Positions 23,766 to 35,962 are shown, numbered from the stretch's first letter. The stretch: 64,000 nucleotides of DNA from Hygrophila difformis (GCA_030278955.1 JAOANR010000011.1:44937417-45001416), one strand, 5' to 3'. The notes: generated from the letters alone by a model not told the origin. Translations and numbers: made by a program.

Positions 23766-25029
23766 ATGTCTTCAAGCATCGAGTTCACTAATGCATTGGT
23801 GGGGAAGATCACCGACATTTACCCCATGCGGTCTGACATGAATGGTATTAGCTGGGGAAAGGTCTCCCAGGAGACCAAAGAGTTCTATTGGGGGGAGTTC
23901 CAGGTAATCCGTAGTTTAGAAGATAATCATGTAATTATTTGCATTTGTACATATATTGAACCAACTTAACTTGCAGAAAGCAGCGCGCTGGGCACCTGAG
24001 CTCACTGGAGCAGTCAGGAAGTAGTGGGAGAGGAAAAATATTGCCAGGTACATTCAAAGAATTAAATTAAAGTTTTTGCTTGTTGTTCAACTATTAATTA
24101 ATTTTACTTAATATGTCATCAGGTACAAGGATTATACTCTCAATATCAGAAGCAAGAAGAGGCCATATCCATCAGACCAGCTAGTGGCCGAGAACTGGAG
24201 GCGTATTTGGGAGTCTGCAGCGTTCAAGGAGAAGTCGAAGAGAGGGAAGCTGAACAGACGCCGGGGACAGGAGGATGCACCGGCACTCCCCACACACACT
24301 GCGAGTTCGAAGACTTTTCGAGCCACAAAAGATAAATTGGTATAATGTACATATTTAATTAAATTTAGTCTATAAGTGAAATGTCACTCACACACGGTAC
24401 GACTATAATTTTAGAAGCAATGCAGTCCGCCGACCACAACAGGCCTATCCATTTGCATGAGCTTCACGAGCACACCCACACGAGAAGGCATGAGAAGGAC
24501 CAGTGGATACGAGATAGGTCACGACAGTTGCATGTAAATATCGGGAAAAAAATATCAAATTTGGTCTAATATATGTAAACATTAAAATTTTGTTTGTATA
24601 ATTTGTCCCTAAAATAATTGTTCATTTTAAATACAGGAAGAGTTCAGTGCAGTGGCCCAATCCCTGAGCCAGAACCCCACGATTGGGCCTGACTTCGATC
24701 CAGATCCTGTTTTCTACGACGTCGCCGGTGGGCACGACAGGCGCAATGCCGTATACGGCATAGGATCGTTGGCCAGATCACTTAGGCCCAGTGGCGAGTT
24801 TGTTTCCACTCCTCCACCATCCTCTTCGGAGTACGTCACACAGCAGCAGTTGCAGCAGCAGTTTGATCATTTCCAGCAGACTCTTCAGCAAATGTCTCAG
24901 AGGCAGGAGAGCATGGCTGAGCAGATGCAGAGGTTGCTCGGATCTAGGGGTCCTCGGTCCCCTGGCGATGGGGACGGTGATGATGACTTCGGAGGCGGCC
25001 GGGGAGGAGATGGGTTTGGTGTTTATTGA
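23766..25029 (+). pseudogene. CACTA-encoded Transposase_24-like (TNPA-class) gene, decayed
   Basis: Candidate exons are 23766-23903, 23977-24047, 24123-24339, 24415-24533 and 24637-25029. The product resembles plant Ptta/En/Spm proteins (Transposase_24), which bind sub-terminal repeats and lack the DDE catalytic core. Recognisable segments are GISWGKVSQETKEFYWGEFQ, KAARWAPELTGAVRK, YPSDQLVAENWRRIWESAAF and a Gln-rich coiled coil (QQQLQQQFDHFQQTLQQMSQ) before a Gly/Asp-rich tail. An amber codon at 24022-24024 falls after AVRK. The third and fourth exons join one base out of frame as I read them. A first exon farther upstream in the GC-rich leader is possible. Confidence 0.75.
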
Positions 25030-25772
25030 CTGTGCTTGGCCATCTTGGGTTAGTATGATTTGGACTTGATTTTTTATGTTTAAGTTGTTTGACTTGTAGT
25101 TGAATGTTAACATGGAGATGTTGAAAGTTTGGACTTATACTATGCGTTTGGATTTGTGAGTTTGGACTTGAAAGTTTTGTATGTTTATTTTGGACTTCAA
25201 AGTTTGGATTTATGAGTTGATATTTACATTTGGAGTTGGTTTGCGATTTGGTTCGCGTATGTAATTGTACGATGTTGTTTTTTATGAATTGGTGGATGTT
25301 TATTGGAGGATGTTTGTGGTGTATTCGTTCAGGTCATATTGGATTTGTTATTGTTGATTTTGGTTGCAGCAGGGGTGGCTGTGAAAACAGCCATTGCTGG
25401 TGCAACCTTCTTTTGGGTACCGACCGCACCGCCGACCGCATGTCGCTCGGTAATTTCCCGACCGCATGCGGTCGGCAACTATCGGGACCAGAAGGTCGGT
25501 GATTTTGCTGACCACTTTGCAGTCGGTGATCGGTCGGCAAATTCATCGACCGGAGGGTCTTTCGTCGGCACCCAATCTCGGACCAGGAGGTTACTGACTG
25601 ATGCCTCCGGTCGGCGTTGCGGTCGGTAACCTCTGGGACGACCGGCGTGCCTTGTTTACCGACCGCATGTGAGGTCGGTAAAATGAGTTTTTTTCTTGTA
25701 GTGATATAGTACAAATTATAAAAGAGATTAAAGAAAATGAATAGGGGGTAAAGGATAATTTTAATTTTTAAT

Positions 25773-26396
25773 TAGGGATGACAATGGGTCGGATCTGGGT
25801 CGGGTACAGCCGAACCTAAGATCCGAACTGAGGTAAATTTTCAGACCCAAGACCTGATCCAAGGCCCGAGATATATTTTCCTAGACCCGACCCGACCCGG
25901 CCCGAGAAGACCCAGACAGAGACCCGCGGACCCGAATGAATTTAATAAAATACTCTAAACCACACCAAATATCCTCCCGACCCGACCCATAAGTGCCCAA
26001 AATTCAATTTTACACAATAACACTACTCAAACTAACATAGTAAACCCAATTATTTATAACAAAGCAAGAAGTTATAAACATCATAATATCATATTACACA
26101 AAATTTTACAAATTATACAAGTTTACGGATGTTATACGAGTAGCTACAGGCTAGTTCAGTTCCAAAGACTTAAATAAATATACAACAATTAGGAATATTT
26201 TATGGTTGTACATAATTCTAAATACTCGGGTCGGGTCCTCAGTTAAACCCAAGGCCCGACCCGACCCGACCCGAGAAAGGGTAACATGGAACCGACTCAG
26301 AACCGACCCGAGACCCAAAAATGAAGACCCGACTCGAGCTAAACGGGTTGGGTCCGGGTCAGTTCCCGAGTCTACCGGATTGAATTGACATCCCTA
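25773..26396. mobile_element. hAT-type non-autonomous element with 8-bp TSD
   Basis: Terminal inverted repeats TAGGGATGACAAT and ATTGACATCCCTA bound a 624-bp element flanked by the exact 8-bp duplication TTTTTAAT (25765-25772 and 26397-26404). An 8-bp duplication with TAGGG ends indicates the hAT superfamily. Both sub-terminal regions carry GACCCGACCC repeats in inverted arrangement. It has no transposase. Confidence 0.88.
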
Positions 26397-26486
26397 TTTT
26401 TAATCATAGAATTGGAAGTTAGGACATGACCAGTACTAATTCCCTGGATAAGTGCGTTTGTTGTGTTTAGGTAAAAAAATAAAAAA

Positions 26487-26972
26487 TACCCCCTCCATCC
26501 CACGAAGTTTGACACCTATTCCTTTTTTGGGTGTCCCACAAAGTTTGACACCTTTTCACTTTTAGATAAATTAAATTAATATAAGTTTGATTATAATTTT
26601 AATTATTGTCAAATTCCATTAAAAGTAATCAATTTTACTATTCTGCACAAATTACAATACAATTTTACTTTTCTACACAAAGTCCCTTGTATTTCTTTGA
26701 GTCTCAATATTTCGAAATTGGTACAGATAAAAATTGTATAAAATATATATTCTAAAACTACACGATTAGACGATTCTAACAAGACCATAATTGATTATTT
26801 TTCTCTAATTATATCATTACGATAACATTAAGTCAAAGTTGAATAATAAACAGTATCAAAATTTATTAGAATCTTAAATACAAACACTCACACCACTTTA
26901 ACTACTAAACTCCACTACCTAAATTACCGTGTCCAAAAGAAAGATGTAAAACTTCGCGGGACGGATGGAGTA
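26487..26972. mobile_element. Stowaway-type MITE (486 bp)
   Basis: The inverted ends are TACCCCCTCCATCCCACGAA and TTCGCGGGACGGATGGAGTA, with TA at each boundary. Internal blocks such as ACGATTAGACGATTCTAACA match the other copies in reverse. It is longer than its relatives and contains duplicated CTACACAAAGT/CTGCACAAATT stretches. Confidence 0.8.
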
Positions 26973-27730
26973 CTAAAAAAAATCAGTATTACTGCGGTAT
27001 CATTTTTACTGAACAGCTGCAGTAAAAGTAGAGCGATATTATTGTCTACTTCCCCGTTTCCCCTTCCGTGTGTTGGCCACTTTGCCCCATTCGCCTCCGC
27101 CGTCCACAGACACATTTCCTAACCCAAATTCCTCAATCCATCATACCGAACGGCATCGCCGACCTGTCGCTCGACGTTGGCGACTCATTTCCGGCGTCTG
27201 TGTGGTGTTGACTGCTGGGTGCGTTTATGCCGGTTCATCGCGGCTGTGATCAGAGAACGCCGGCAACCCCTTCATCTCCGTCGCCGTCTGCCGTCTGTGA
27301 GTGCAATGTTTGCGTGTGTAATTGCATAATCCTTTCGTCCGTGCCTGTGGGTCTGATTTTTAGGTTCCAGATGGATTCTGTTCGTATGTGGGTGTGCTTT
27401 GCTTTTTTTAATTCCTCTTATGTGATTTTAGATTCCAGACTGCAGATTCCTTTCGTTTGTACATACCTCGTTCTATTTCAGTTTTGTTTTTAGTCTGCAT
27501 TTTTTAATGCACTTCCAATTTCTGTGATATTGCAAATATCGTGTATTCTTTACTCTGTATTTCGTATTGTGTATTGGTTTTGCCTGCTATTTTGATACTT
27601 GGATGACATTGATGCCTGCTGTTTTGATGCTTGGATGATATTGCTGTTGTCTGCCTGCCTGCTGTTGGGATATTGGGATGATGTTGCTGCTGTGTGCAAT
27701 TGTATATTGGTGTTATACATAAACTTCTTT

Positions 27731-28007
27731 GGCTACGTTTGATTAAAGAAAAAACGATAGCTTTTAACATTATGAAATTTGAAAATTACTAGTATAAATA
27801 ATAGATATTTTTCATTATAATAATCAAATTCTAAACTCTCACCACTCCCAACTTTTACCTTTTCGAACTCCAGTCTCTAAATTCTAATTTTAAACTCAAA
27901 CACCAAACACCATTGTTCAAAATTATCCCACTTTAAACCTATTTTCACTATTAATTTCATATTCTAAACTCTAAACTCTAAACTCTAATTATTTCCCAAA
28001 CATGGCC
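27731..28007. mobile_element. MITE-like element with GGCTACGTTTG ends
   Basis: GGCTACGTTTGA on the left is inverted as CCCAAACATGGCC on the right, flanked by TTT on both sides. The AAACTCTAAACTCTA interior matches the element at 14073. It lies upstream of MAT1, possibly in its 5' untranslated region or first intron. Confidence 0.55.
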
Positions 28008-28789
28008 TTTATGTAAGGAAGATTCAAAATTATATTCGCAAAATGGTATCCAAACAAACAACTCACCTAGTAACCATCTATGCTACTGCAGTTGTATTGC
28101 TCGGCTTCTTTTATCAAGCTTCAATACCTAAGTATCTTTCTCCAGTCATTCAACAGGAAACCCACAATTATAAACTGTCATGCTTCAACCAAGCAATTTC
28201 CCTAGCGCTTGATTTCTTGACAACACATGAATAATATGTATATCAAGTGTCTCTCGCTGTTTTCGATGTTATTCTTTATGTTCTGCTGTGCACAATATTG
28301 AAGCAAAATGGTGGATTGCATACTGTAGTTAGTTATGGTTGTTAAGGAATTTATTGTTGACTTAATAAGGGTTTGTTTCACTTTCATTTTTGTTCATGTA
28401 ACATCTTATTTGTTGCCCCGCTTTCTTGAAGAAGTTGCAATATGACATCTAATTGCATATTTGGAATCCTTGCGTTGAGTAGATGAATTTACATATTAAT
28501 GGAGTATACATTCTCTTTCTTGGCAGAATCATAATCAGGTACTACTATATTGATTCTCATTCATGCTATTCTCTGCTTCCACTCCCAATTTCCTATTTTG
28601 GTGGCAACCTCACTCTCCGCTCTTTGCCTCTGCTATCCCATCCCAGTCCTCCAACGCTTCCAACCGATTACTTCCGCTGTACTTTGTGCCTTTGGCAGAG
28701 GGAAAATTTCTTTCTTCATCCTTCGGTAAACTAAATTTATTTGTGCGATAGGTGCTTTCTGGGTCATCCCAAAGTTTTGAGCAATAAAG

Positions 28790-30489
28790 ATGGTGGTGGC
28801 CTCTGGGACCAATTCCTTTGCCAAGGAAATGGCCATCAGAAAACGAATTGCAAACATGTATGTCCATTATTTGTGTGTTGAGCTTACAATTTTGATGTTT
28901 CTTGGTTTTATCATAGATCGATTGAATGGTTGTTTTGCCCCTTGGTTAATGTTATCCATTTATTATTATTTTCATTAGCTTGGAACTCCTGGAATTGAAT
29001 TAAGGGTGACTTGAGTAGGGGTAAGATCTTTAATCTGATGTTTTTGGTGAAAGAGTTTACAATTTTGAGAAAATATCTTGAATGAACTTAAAAAATTGTT
29101 GATGTGAATCAAATATGGTACTGCACAAAAGAATTTCTTTTAGTATGTTGTGTGTTTGCTGCATGAATCTTCCTTCTTTTATCATGTGTCTTGCATTTTT
29201 GCTTTTTAAAAACATTAACCCCCAACCACAAAGTTGGAAATCAGGGGACACGACCACTAGGCCAAGTCCCAATTCTCATGTGTCTTGCATTTTGTTCCTT
29301 TTATGCTATTATCTTGGATAAAAGCCTCTTAGAATATGTTGTGCTAAACAATAGTCTCAATTTCTTAATGCTCTTACTAGATGTTGACTTAATTTCAGAT
29401 ACAACAAAAGAGAAGAGGATTTCCCATCATTAAGGGAATACAATGACTACTTGGAGGAAGTAGAGGATATGAGTAAGTAATCCTCCCTCTGTCCCAATTA
29501 AAATGTCCTACTTATTATTTTTGGATGTCCTATCATGTCTTCTTTCTATAAATAGAAATAATTCACCTCTAAAAATTATGTGGACCTCATCACATACTCA
29601 AAAATCAACTCTACCTTAATTCTTGTGTCCAACAGTAACAAGACATATTAAATGGGACGAGGGAGTATATTATTAGTGTGTGCATACTATAATGTCAGCA
29701 ATCAATTAAAGAATTGGGTATCTTTTGCAGTTGTGAATTTAGTTGATGGAATAGATGTTCCTGCCATTGAAGCTAAAATTTCTCAGTACCAGAGAGAGAA
29801 TGCCGAACAAATCATGATTGCTCATGCTCGCAAGGTTTGCTATTCTTTTTCTCACAACAAACTGCACATCACTTTTGTTTGGTGTGAATTGCTAAGAAGA
29901 TGCAGCATTTCTTGATGTTGCGCCTTCATTTTTATGTTGTGTTTCTATTGTCAACTAGGCTGAGGAATATGCTGCTGCCCTAGCTGCAAGCAAAGGACAA
30001 GTTCCTATGATGGGTGTTGATCTTGTAAGTTCTCTCATTGTCAAATCAATATCTCTTACATTTAATCTTTTGCAAGAACTCTTAATTTTATGTCCTTAAG
30101 CTTCATGGACCTGCGCAAATGTTTGTATCTATGATCTTGGCATTTATTATTTCACTTCTGGATTCAATGTATTGAGCTTCCTTCCAGTATTTTCTGGGCT
30201 GTATTTGCATAACTAGTTCCTCACTTGATTGATTCAGTCCTCAAGCTCCCAAGCAATAGCAGGCAGTGCTCCTCAGGGGCAATATGTACCAGCAGTTGCA
30301 GGGGCAGGAATTACAGTTCCACGCCCGGTTATGGCCCCTCAACCCGTCCATGACATGTTTGGACATGAATATGAAGATGAAGAAACAATGAGACTAAGAG
30401 CGGAAAGAGCTGCAAGAGCTGGTGGATGGAGTGTTGAAATAAGCAAGAAGAGGGCTCTTGAAGAAGCTTTTGCTAGCATTTGTATATGA
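28790..30489 (+). CDS. CDK-activating kinase assembly factor MAT1
   Basis: Five exons (28790-28857, 29399-29472, 29731-29834, 29959-30024, 30238-30489) join with consistent phases and GT-AG introns to encode 187 residues. MAT1 stabilises the CDK7-cyclin H complex and tethers it to TFIIH, acting in the nucleus in transcription and cell-cycle control. The diagnostic block is [20 protein letters not shown] followed by [19 protein letters not shown] and ENAEQIM, which begins the coiled-coil region. The C-terminus [17 protein letters not shown] matches plant family members. The N-terminal RING finger of animal MAT1 is absent. From memory, short plant MAT1 proteins also start at MVVAS-like peptides, so this is probably normal. 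The gene converges on release factor 1 with about 900 bp between stops. Intron 1 holds a SINE and intron 2 a MITE. Confidence 0.9.
29200..29275 (-). mobile_element. Short SINE insertion with an 18-bp TSD
   Basis: A 76-bp insert in MAT1 intron 1 is flanked by the exact 18-bp direct repeat TCATGTGTCTTGCATTTT (29182-29199 and 29276-29293). On the minus strand it has a good polymerase III A box (TGGCCTAGTGG), a degenerate B-box-like GGTTGGGGGTT and an A/T-rich tail. A long duplication and tRNA-like head indicate a SINE retroposed by LINE machinery. Confidence 0.72.
29478..29669. mobile_element. Stowaway-type MITE in MAT1 intron 2
   Basis: The ends TCCTCCCTCTGTCCC and GGGACGAGGGAGTA are inverted repeats of about 192 bp span. 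The element fills most of the 258-bp intron without disturbing its splice sites. Confidence 0.72.
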
Positions 30490-31397
30490 TATATTTTTAC
30501 CTGTTATTATTATTGTAGAGTTGAGAGTTGACATTGCAATTTTTGTGCATCCATATTACAAATTATGTGAACTTCGGTATCACTAATGGTGCTCTCTTTG
30601 TCGGTAGTTCTTGCCCTTCTAAGGAATTTGTTAATTGTTACTTCTTCCACAAAGGAGGAAGTATTCGCGTAGAATACAATTCACTCAAAACTAGCCCTTC
30701 ACACAACCTTAACCCACTATTTCTTTATAGCTAAATACTGAGCACCTATTTATTTGACATGGTTTCTGATAATATAATCTCAGCATATCTTTCCTTGAGA
30801 GTGATATTAGACAGTACGACCCAAAGGATCTTGTGCAGATGCTGCTGGGATCTGCCCTTGTGCTATACTTTACATTTTAGTTTTTGCATATTCGGGTATT
30901 CATAAATTTGATCACATGCAAAAAGATGATCTATTGTCATGTACGTTCTTGACTGTAAATTTGATGGATGCCCAAAAAAAAAAAATGGCTCTGATTTGCT
31001 GTTACTACTCACTGATCTGCCATAATAAGTCAGAGCTCAGAATTCAATATTGTATCTAATTTATACTGTTTCATGAGGACTCTTAAGGGGCAGATCTTGT
31101 CATTTGTATTCTCCATAGTAAAATGCCTACACAAGCAGCGTAATAAAACAGTGCATAATACATTCAACAATGCCATAAAACAGTGTGTAGTAAAAATAAG
31201 TGCAATTTCCTAAAACCATCACACTGTGCGAGTAAATAAGTGCCATAAACAGTGTAGTAATAAGTGCAATTTCCTAAAACCATTAAACTGTGGAGTAAAC
31301 AAGTGCAAACTCTTGGTCTATTCTGGTTCTAGAAAAAGGGAAAATACAACATCAGTAGTACAACCAAAGAGGAGAAAAACATGGATGACCTTTTTAA
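30490..31397. other. Convergent intergenic region between MAT1 and release factor 1
   Basis: It holds the presumed 3' untranslated regions of both genes. A degenerate tandem repeat occupies about 31130-31310. No further gene was seen. Confidence 0.6.
31130..31310. repeat. Degenerate tandem repeats (unit about 60 bp)
   Basis: Repeated blocks share AATAAGTGCAATTTCCTAAA and CCATAAA(A)CAGTGT. At least two full units and one partial unit are visible, probably inside the release factor 3' untranslated region. Confidence 0.65.
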
Positions 31398-34347
31398 TTA
31401 CTGTGTAGTGGTGAAAGATGCAATTGCATCCATTTCTTGCTTCAGAATAAGGGCATCAACAAATGTGTCCAGATCCTCTCCCTCCATTACACCGTCAATT
31501 GAATGGCTAGTAATGCCAACACGGTGATCTGTAACACGACCTTGTGGAAAATTATACGTACGAATACGTTCTGATCTGTCTCCACTACCAATCTGTTCAT
31601 TACATGGAAAAATATCAGCTAAATAAAAAGGCCAAATGTGTTGAATAACTTTAACTTCGTCGAATTTAATCATTTACCTGTTCTGCTCTAAGTTTTGAAC
31701 GACTTGCATCAACCCTAGTCCTTTCCAACTCATATAACTTAGCACACAACACTTTAAGCGCTTTTGCTTTGTTCTGGTTTAAAAAAAGAGAGCAGATAAT
31801 AGTAAGATTATTTCATCATTTCATCAATAAGACTGCTAACACGGCAGCTCGGATAGGGACAAGCAAAACTGGTGAAACTAAAAGCCCTACTTTTGGCGAG
31901 TTCATCTTCCGCACTCTTAAAAGTTTAAACCAATCAGAGGCCAGAGCTTATCCATAAAGCAATACAGCATAGACACACAGAAGTACATGCCACGTAAAAA
32001 TAAAGGTAAAACGCCAGCTGCCTGTAAGCATATCATGATGCATGCATTTCCCAAACAGACTGGTAATGAAATGAAGAATTCAAAATAAAGTGTAAAATCC
32101 AAAGGAATTATGACATGAGAGCCTTTCAAGAAGATGCATTATGTCTCTAAATTTCAGAAATACAACAATGCATGATAAAATTCCAGACTCATATACGCAT
32201 AATGATTACAACAATAAAATACAGTGCACGCGCAAAGAGTAGAATTTACAATGCATAGCAGCTCTGATTATTTCTCAATATTCAATAACCTTTAAATCCA
32301 TGGATTAAGTTATCATTGTCAATCCGAACACCGGATTTAGTCATTCATCTCATAGCCGAAAACAACACTAAATGAAGGTTAAATTAGTGAATTTATCTGA
32401 GATATTTACACCAAACTGTTCCAATAGCACAGAGAATAAATATTATGCTACTAAGATTGTACACTTGAAAAGCAAAAGGCAACCTGACATCATATAAAAG
32501 TAATCACTTGTCCTGGAAGATGAAAATAATGCCTGTACTATAAATATGACACTATTATGCTTGAATAAGCTTGATTAAGCTACAAATTAGCAGTGGAGAA
32601 ACTCAATTTCTTGCCTGATGCTGGGAACGTTCATCCTGTATGGAAACTGTCAGCCCTGTGGGTACATGAACAACCCTGACAGCACTGTTAGTTGTATTTG
32701 CATGCTGACCCCCACTACCACCGGACCTGTATGTATCAATTTTCATGTCTTCATTCCTCAAGTGTACATCCACCTAAACTTCAATATGTTCAGATGATCA
32801 ATGCTTGACAAAACATGAATCCACAGAAAATTAGCACTGATGAACCAGAGAAGCAGAAGGCAAGTGAATCACTTTTTCCAAGAGATCACATAACATTAAA
32901 CCAAAGGAATCTGCACCTGATCTGCCTGAGGAAGAATGGCAACAGACACAGCACTAGTGTGGACACGTCCAGCTTTCTCTGTCACAGGAACACGCTAAAG
33001 AATAACATATTAGTCAAACGTCAATATCAAATATAAAGAAATTTAAATGTGAATAGACGTGGAATAAGCAAAACCTGGACTCTGTGAATTCCACTCTCAA
33101 ATTTCAATTTCCCATAAACACCTGCACCAGATATTGAGGCACTAGCTTCCTGAGTAGAAAAACAATTGAAGAACAATGTTGTAACTTGTAAGACACAAAA
33201 TTTCATTTATGAAACAATTCAAGGTAACATAGCACCAAAAGGAGGGAAAATTCGTTCAGGGGCATGTCTGTCATTCAACCAACCTTGTAACCTTTAATAT
33301 CAGACTCCGCCACATCCAAAACTTCAAACCTCCATCCTTTCTTCAGTGAATACCTCTCATACCTTATGTATTTGAAAGTCGAACTCAACAGAGTTACTAG
33401 AAGTAGCACCTGAGATATTAAATCATGTACATATAGAAGCAACAACCTACATTTTGAAGATGTTCATAGCAAACAAAGAAGCCTCTTCACCTCCAGTTCC
33501 TAAGACATTAAATCAAATTTAAATACACGTGAAATCATATACAAAGTTGCAAAAGCAATATGCATAAGAGAAGACTATTACACCATTTATGGTGACACAA
33601 TTTACCTGCCCTGACTTCCAAGATGCAGTCACGTTCGTCAGCATCATCCTTTGGTAGCAAGGACTTAAGAAGTGAATATTGGAGACTCTTCTGTTCTTCA
33701 GCTGCCTGTCCGAATTCTTCAGAAGCCAATTGGTGCATCTCTTTATCATCTTGTGCTTCAGCAATCACAGACTTCAGCCCTTCGATCTCCTATCATGGGG
33801 GGGCATGAGATCAGTGCTATATACACTAGAATCAAGATGTAGAAGAGATGAGATAGTCACCTTCTCTTTCTTTCTCAACTCAGTCAGAACATAAATGGTA
33901 TTTTGAAGCTTCTTTAACTCTTTATTGGCTGCAGAATATTTTTCTGGCAAAGTGTCTGGCTATCTTTCAAAACAAAATCATAAAAACATTGGATACAAAT
34001 GAATCTCATCAATCAACTAAGATACACACACATTATAACTTGCATCCAATTATCACCTTATTGATTATATTCAGAAGCTGGGTATGCCGATTTTCTATGG
34101 CTGATAGCTTCTGCTCCATGATGTGGATTAGATCAAGTGAAAGTTGGGGCTGAGACTGTGCATCATTGGACGAGGTGGAGTAGGACTGGAAGAGGAGCAT
34201 ATGCTCATGGGATAAACGCTTCAGGCTCAGGTATGGGCATCTAGCCACATGTGCAGAGCAATAGAGGATACGAGATTGAGACCTCCAAAATGTAGCAAAA
34301 GGTAGACGATAAGTCAATTGCCATAACCTCCTTCCACCACCTCCCAT
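31398..34347 (-). CDS. Peptide chain release factor 1, probably mitochondrial
   Basis: Ten exons (34347-34057, 33959-33861, 33789-33606, 33499-33451, 33362-33284, 33149-33075, 32994-32917, 32773-32615, 31773-31678, 31592-31398) join in phase to encode 434 residues. The protein recognises UAA/UAG and releases the nascent chain. The catalytic GGQ is in [20 protein letters not shown]. The stop-codon-reading tripeptide is PVT in [14 protein letters not shown], as in RF1 rather than RF2. The coiled-coil and PCRF domain precede it ([37 protein letters not shown]). About 60 Arg/Ser-rich residues at the N-terminus look like a mitochondrial presequence. It is closer to the Arabidopsis mitochondrial form than to plastid APG3 as I recall them, so plastid targeting is the main alternative. 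Nine introns are inferred, one with a GC donor. Confidence 0.94.
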
Positions 34348-35737
34348 CTGCCCACGACCACAGTCTTACAGATATCCAATCCCAATCTCACAATCCAAAA
34401 CTGGTTATTTTTGCATCCTACTCCTTGCTGCAGTATTGACTCAAAATTAGCAAAACTACAGACATATATGTGAGACAAAGAAAATAAATACTATATGAAA
34501 TAAGATAAATGATATTGCTAATTACAAAAACTAGTGAAAAGGAAAACTCAAGAGTGAGTGAAAATTTATAATGAATGTAATATACAGGTCTTATAACTTT
34601 TTATTACTCCTCATCAAGATTAGGCTTGCCTAAACAGTAAATTGGGCCTTAAGATATGCCCAATAACGTTCTATGCCAGATAAGAAGTTAACACATTAAT
34701 CAATTCCTTGAATTACCTATATGCAGATAAAAAGATTTGGCGCTCTTTCATTTGATCAATTCCATGAAAATGTATATGGAACAAGAAATATCTTGATTCA
34801 CGAGATATTTCCAAGAAGGGCATAATATTTTGGGTGTGTTTGAGTCTTAGCTGATAGGGGAGCATATTGCATTTGAGTAGATTTGACATTTGACCTTCAA
34901 AATGTTATTTTAGAATGTTTGGTATAAAGCATATTGGAGGAGCAAATTGAGCTCAATATGCTCATTTTTTAAGACTTATAATCGACCTTCAATATGCTAT
35001 TTTTTACAACTTATAGGCTAATCTACCAAACACCTTTAATCTAATATGCTAATACTATCTGTTGGTCAAATTAACCATTTATATCTGCCATGTTAGTCAA
35101 GTCTACTATGTGTTATCTCCCATCTGCAAACTCACAACCAAGCCCATTAAGGCATTGGTCAGTAAAGTAAATTCATATTCCATACATCGTAGTTCTTACA
35201 TATAAAGGTAAAATGCCAAAAAAAAGGGACTTGGAATTTGAACAAGCAAAATACAGAGTTAAGCCACCAATCACAGCATTTTACATGAAACTTCATCAAC
35301 AGAGCTTGATTGATTTTAGATAATCAATAAAGCTTCAAACCAAAGTAGACTCCAGAAGTCGAGATAACTTGATCAAATATTTCCAACAGATTGTAAAATA
35401 GTATCAGGCATTTCATCAGACACGTAACACGTTCATTGCAGAACACATCATAAAGACGCTAGAGATAAACTTTAGAAGACCTATCCGACAAGCAACTTAA
35501 TGAATAACAGCTAAGTGAACACAAATACACAAACATTGTTAAAACAACAGCCAGCAGTTACAAGAATTAATTAAATAGTTAATTATCCATAAAACAAAGG
35601 GATGGATATATCCATATAAAACCCATGTGAGTATATGCGAAAAATTGTCCATATGAAATTTATAGCAAAAATACGTCTAATTTATTATTATTAGAACCCG
35701 AATTTGAAGTATCCATACAACCCCAAAAACTTCATAC
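34348..35737. other. Probable 5'-UTR intron of release factor 1
   Basis: No coding exon is seen. On the minus strand CTGCAG near 34425 could be a 3' splice site and AAG|GTATGAAG at 35738/35737 a donor, so a 5'-leader intron of about 1.3 kb is plausible. It contains a MITE-like segment. Confidence 0.45.
34833..35033. mobile_element. Tourist-like MITE (uncertain)
   Basis: GGGTGTGTTTGAGTCTTAGCT on the left is partly inverted as AGGCTAATCTACCAAACACC on the right, about 200 bp apart. The interior is rich in the repeated word AATATGCT. The ends resemble Tourist-like GGGTGTGTTTGG termini. Confidence 0.45.
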
Positions 35738-35850
35738 CTTGAGTCTCAATCTTGCGACGATGAAGGAATACAACAAATGTAAGACCGTCGATTCAGAAAG
35801 GTGGAAAGGGGATGGGAGAATCTGGATTGTTACATTACATACACAAATTA
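35738..35850 (-). other. Possible non-coding first exon of release factor 1
   Basis: A minus-strand segment ends at a good donor (GACTCAAG|GTATGAAG) and lies just downstream of a cluster of promoter motifs at 35963-36056. It holds no long frame. It is inferred only from splice and promoter signals. Confidence 0.4.
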
Positions 35851-35962
35851 GTAACTGGAAATGGGAATTAGGACGAACGCAACAGCGCGAGTTTGGCCTG
35901 TAGGGAATCGGTACGGTAACAGGATGATGAATCTGTTATTCGTCCGACCAAAATAATGATGT

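Larger units (their letters stand above)
22461..25704 (+). mobile_element. CACTA (En/Spm) DNA transposon
   Basis: The left terminus is CACTACAAAAAAAATATGAA and the right terminus TTTTTTTCTTGTAGTG, the CACTA inverted repeat. The exact 3-bp target duplication ATA flanks it at 22458-22460 and 25705-25707. Sub-terminal regions (22490-22635 and 25420-25690) are packed with ACCGACCGC and GCGGTCGGTAA repeats in both orientations, the expected transposase-binding arrays. The 3,244-bp element holds a Transposase_24-like gene but no TNP2-type DDE transposase, so it is non-autonomous. Confidence 0.95.

Noticed and set aside
28483..28751. Possible RING-finger exon of MAT1
   Set aside because: The frame has only scattered Cys (CTLCLW) and no C3HC4 spacing, so it is more likely leader or intron sequence.
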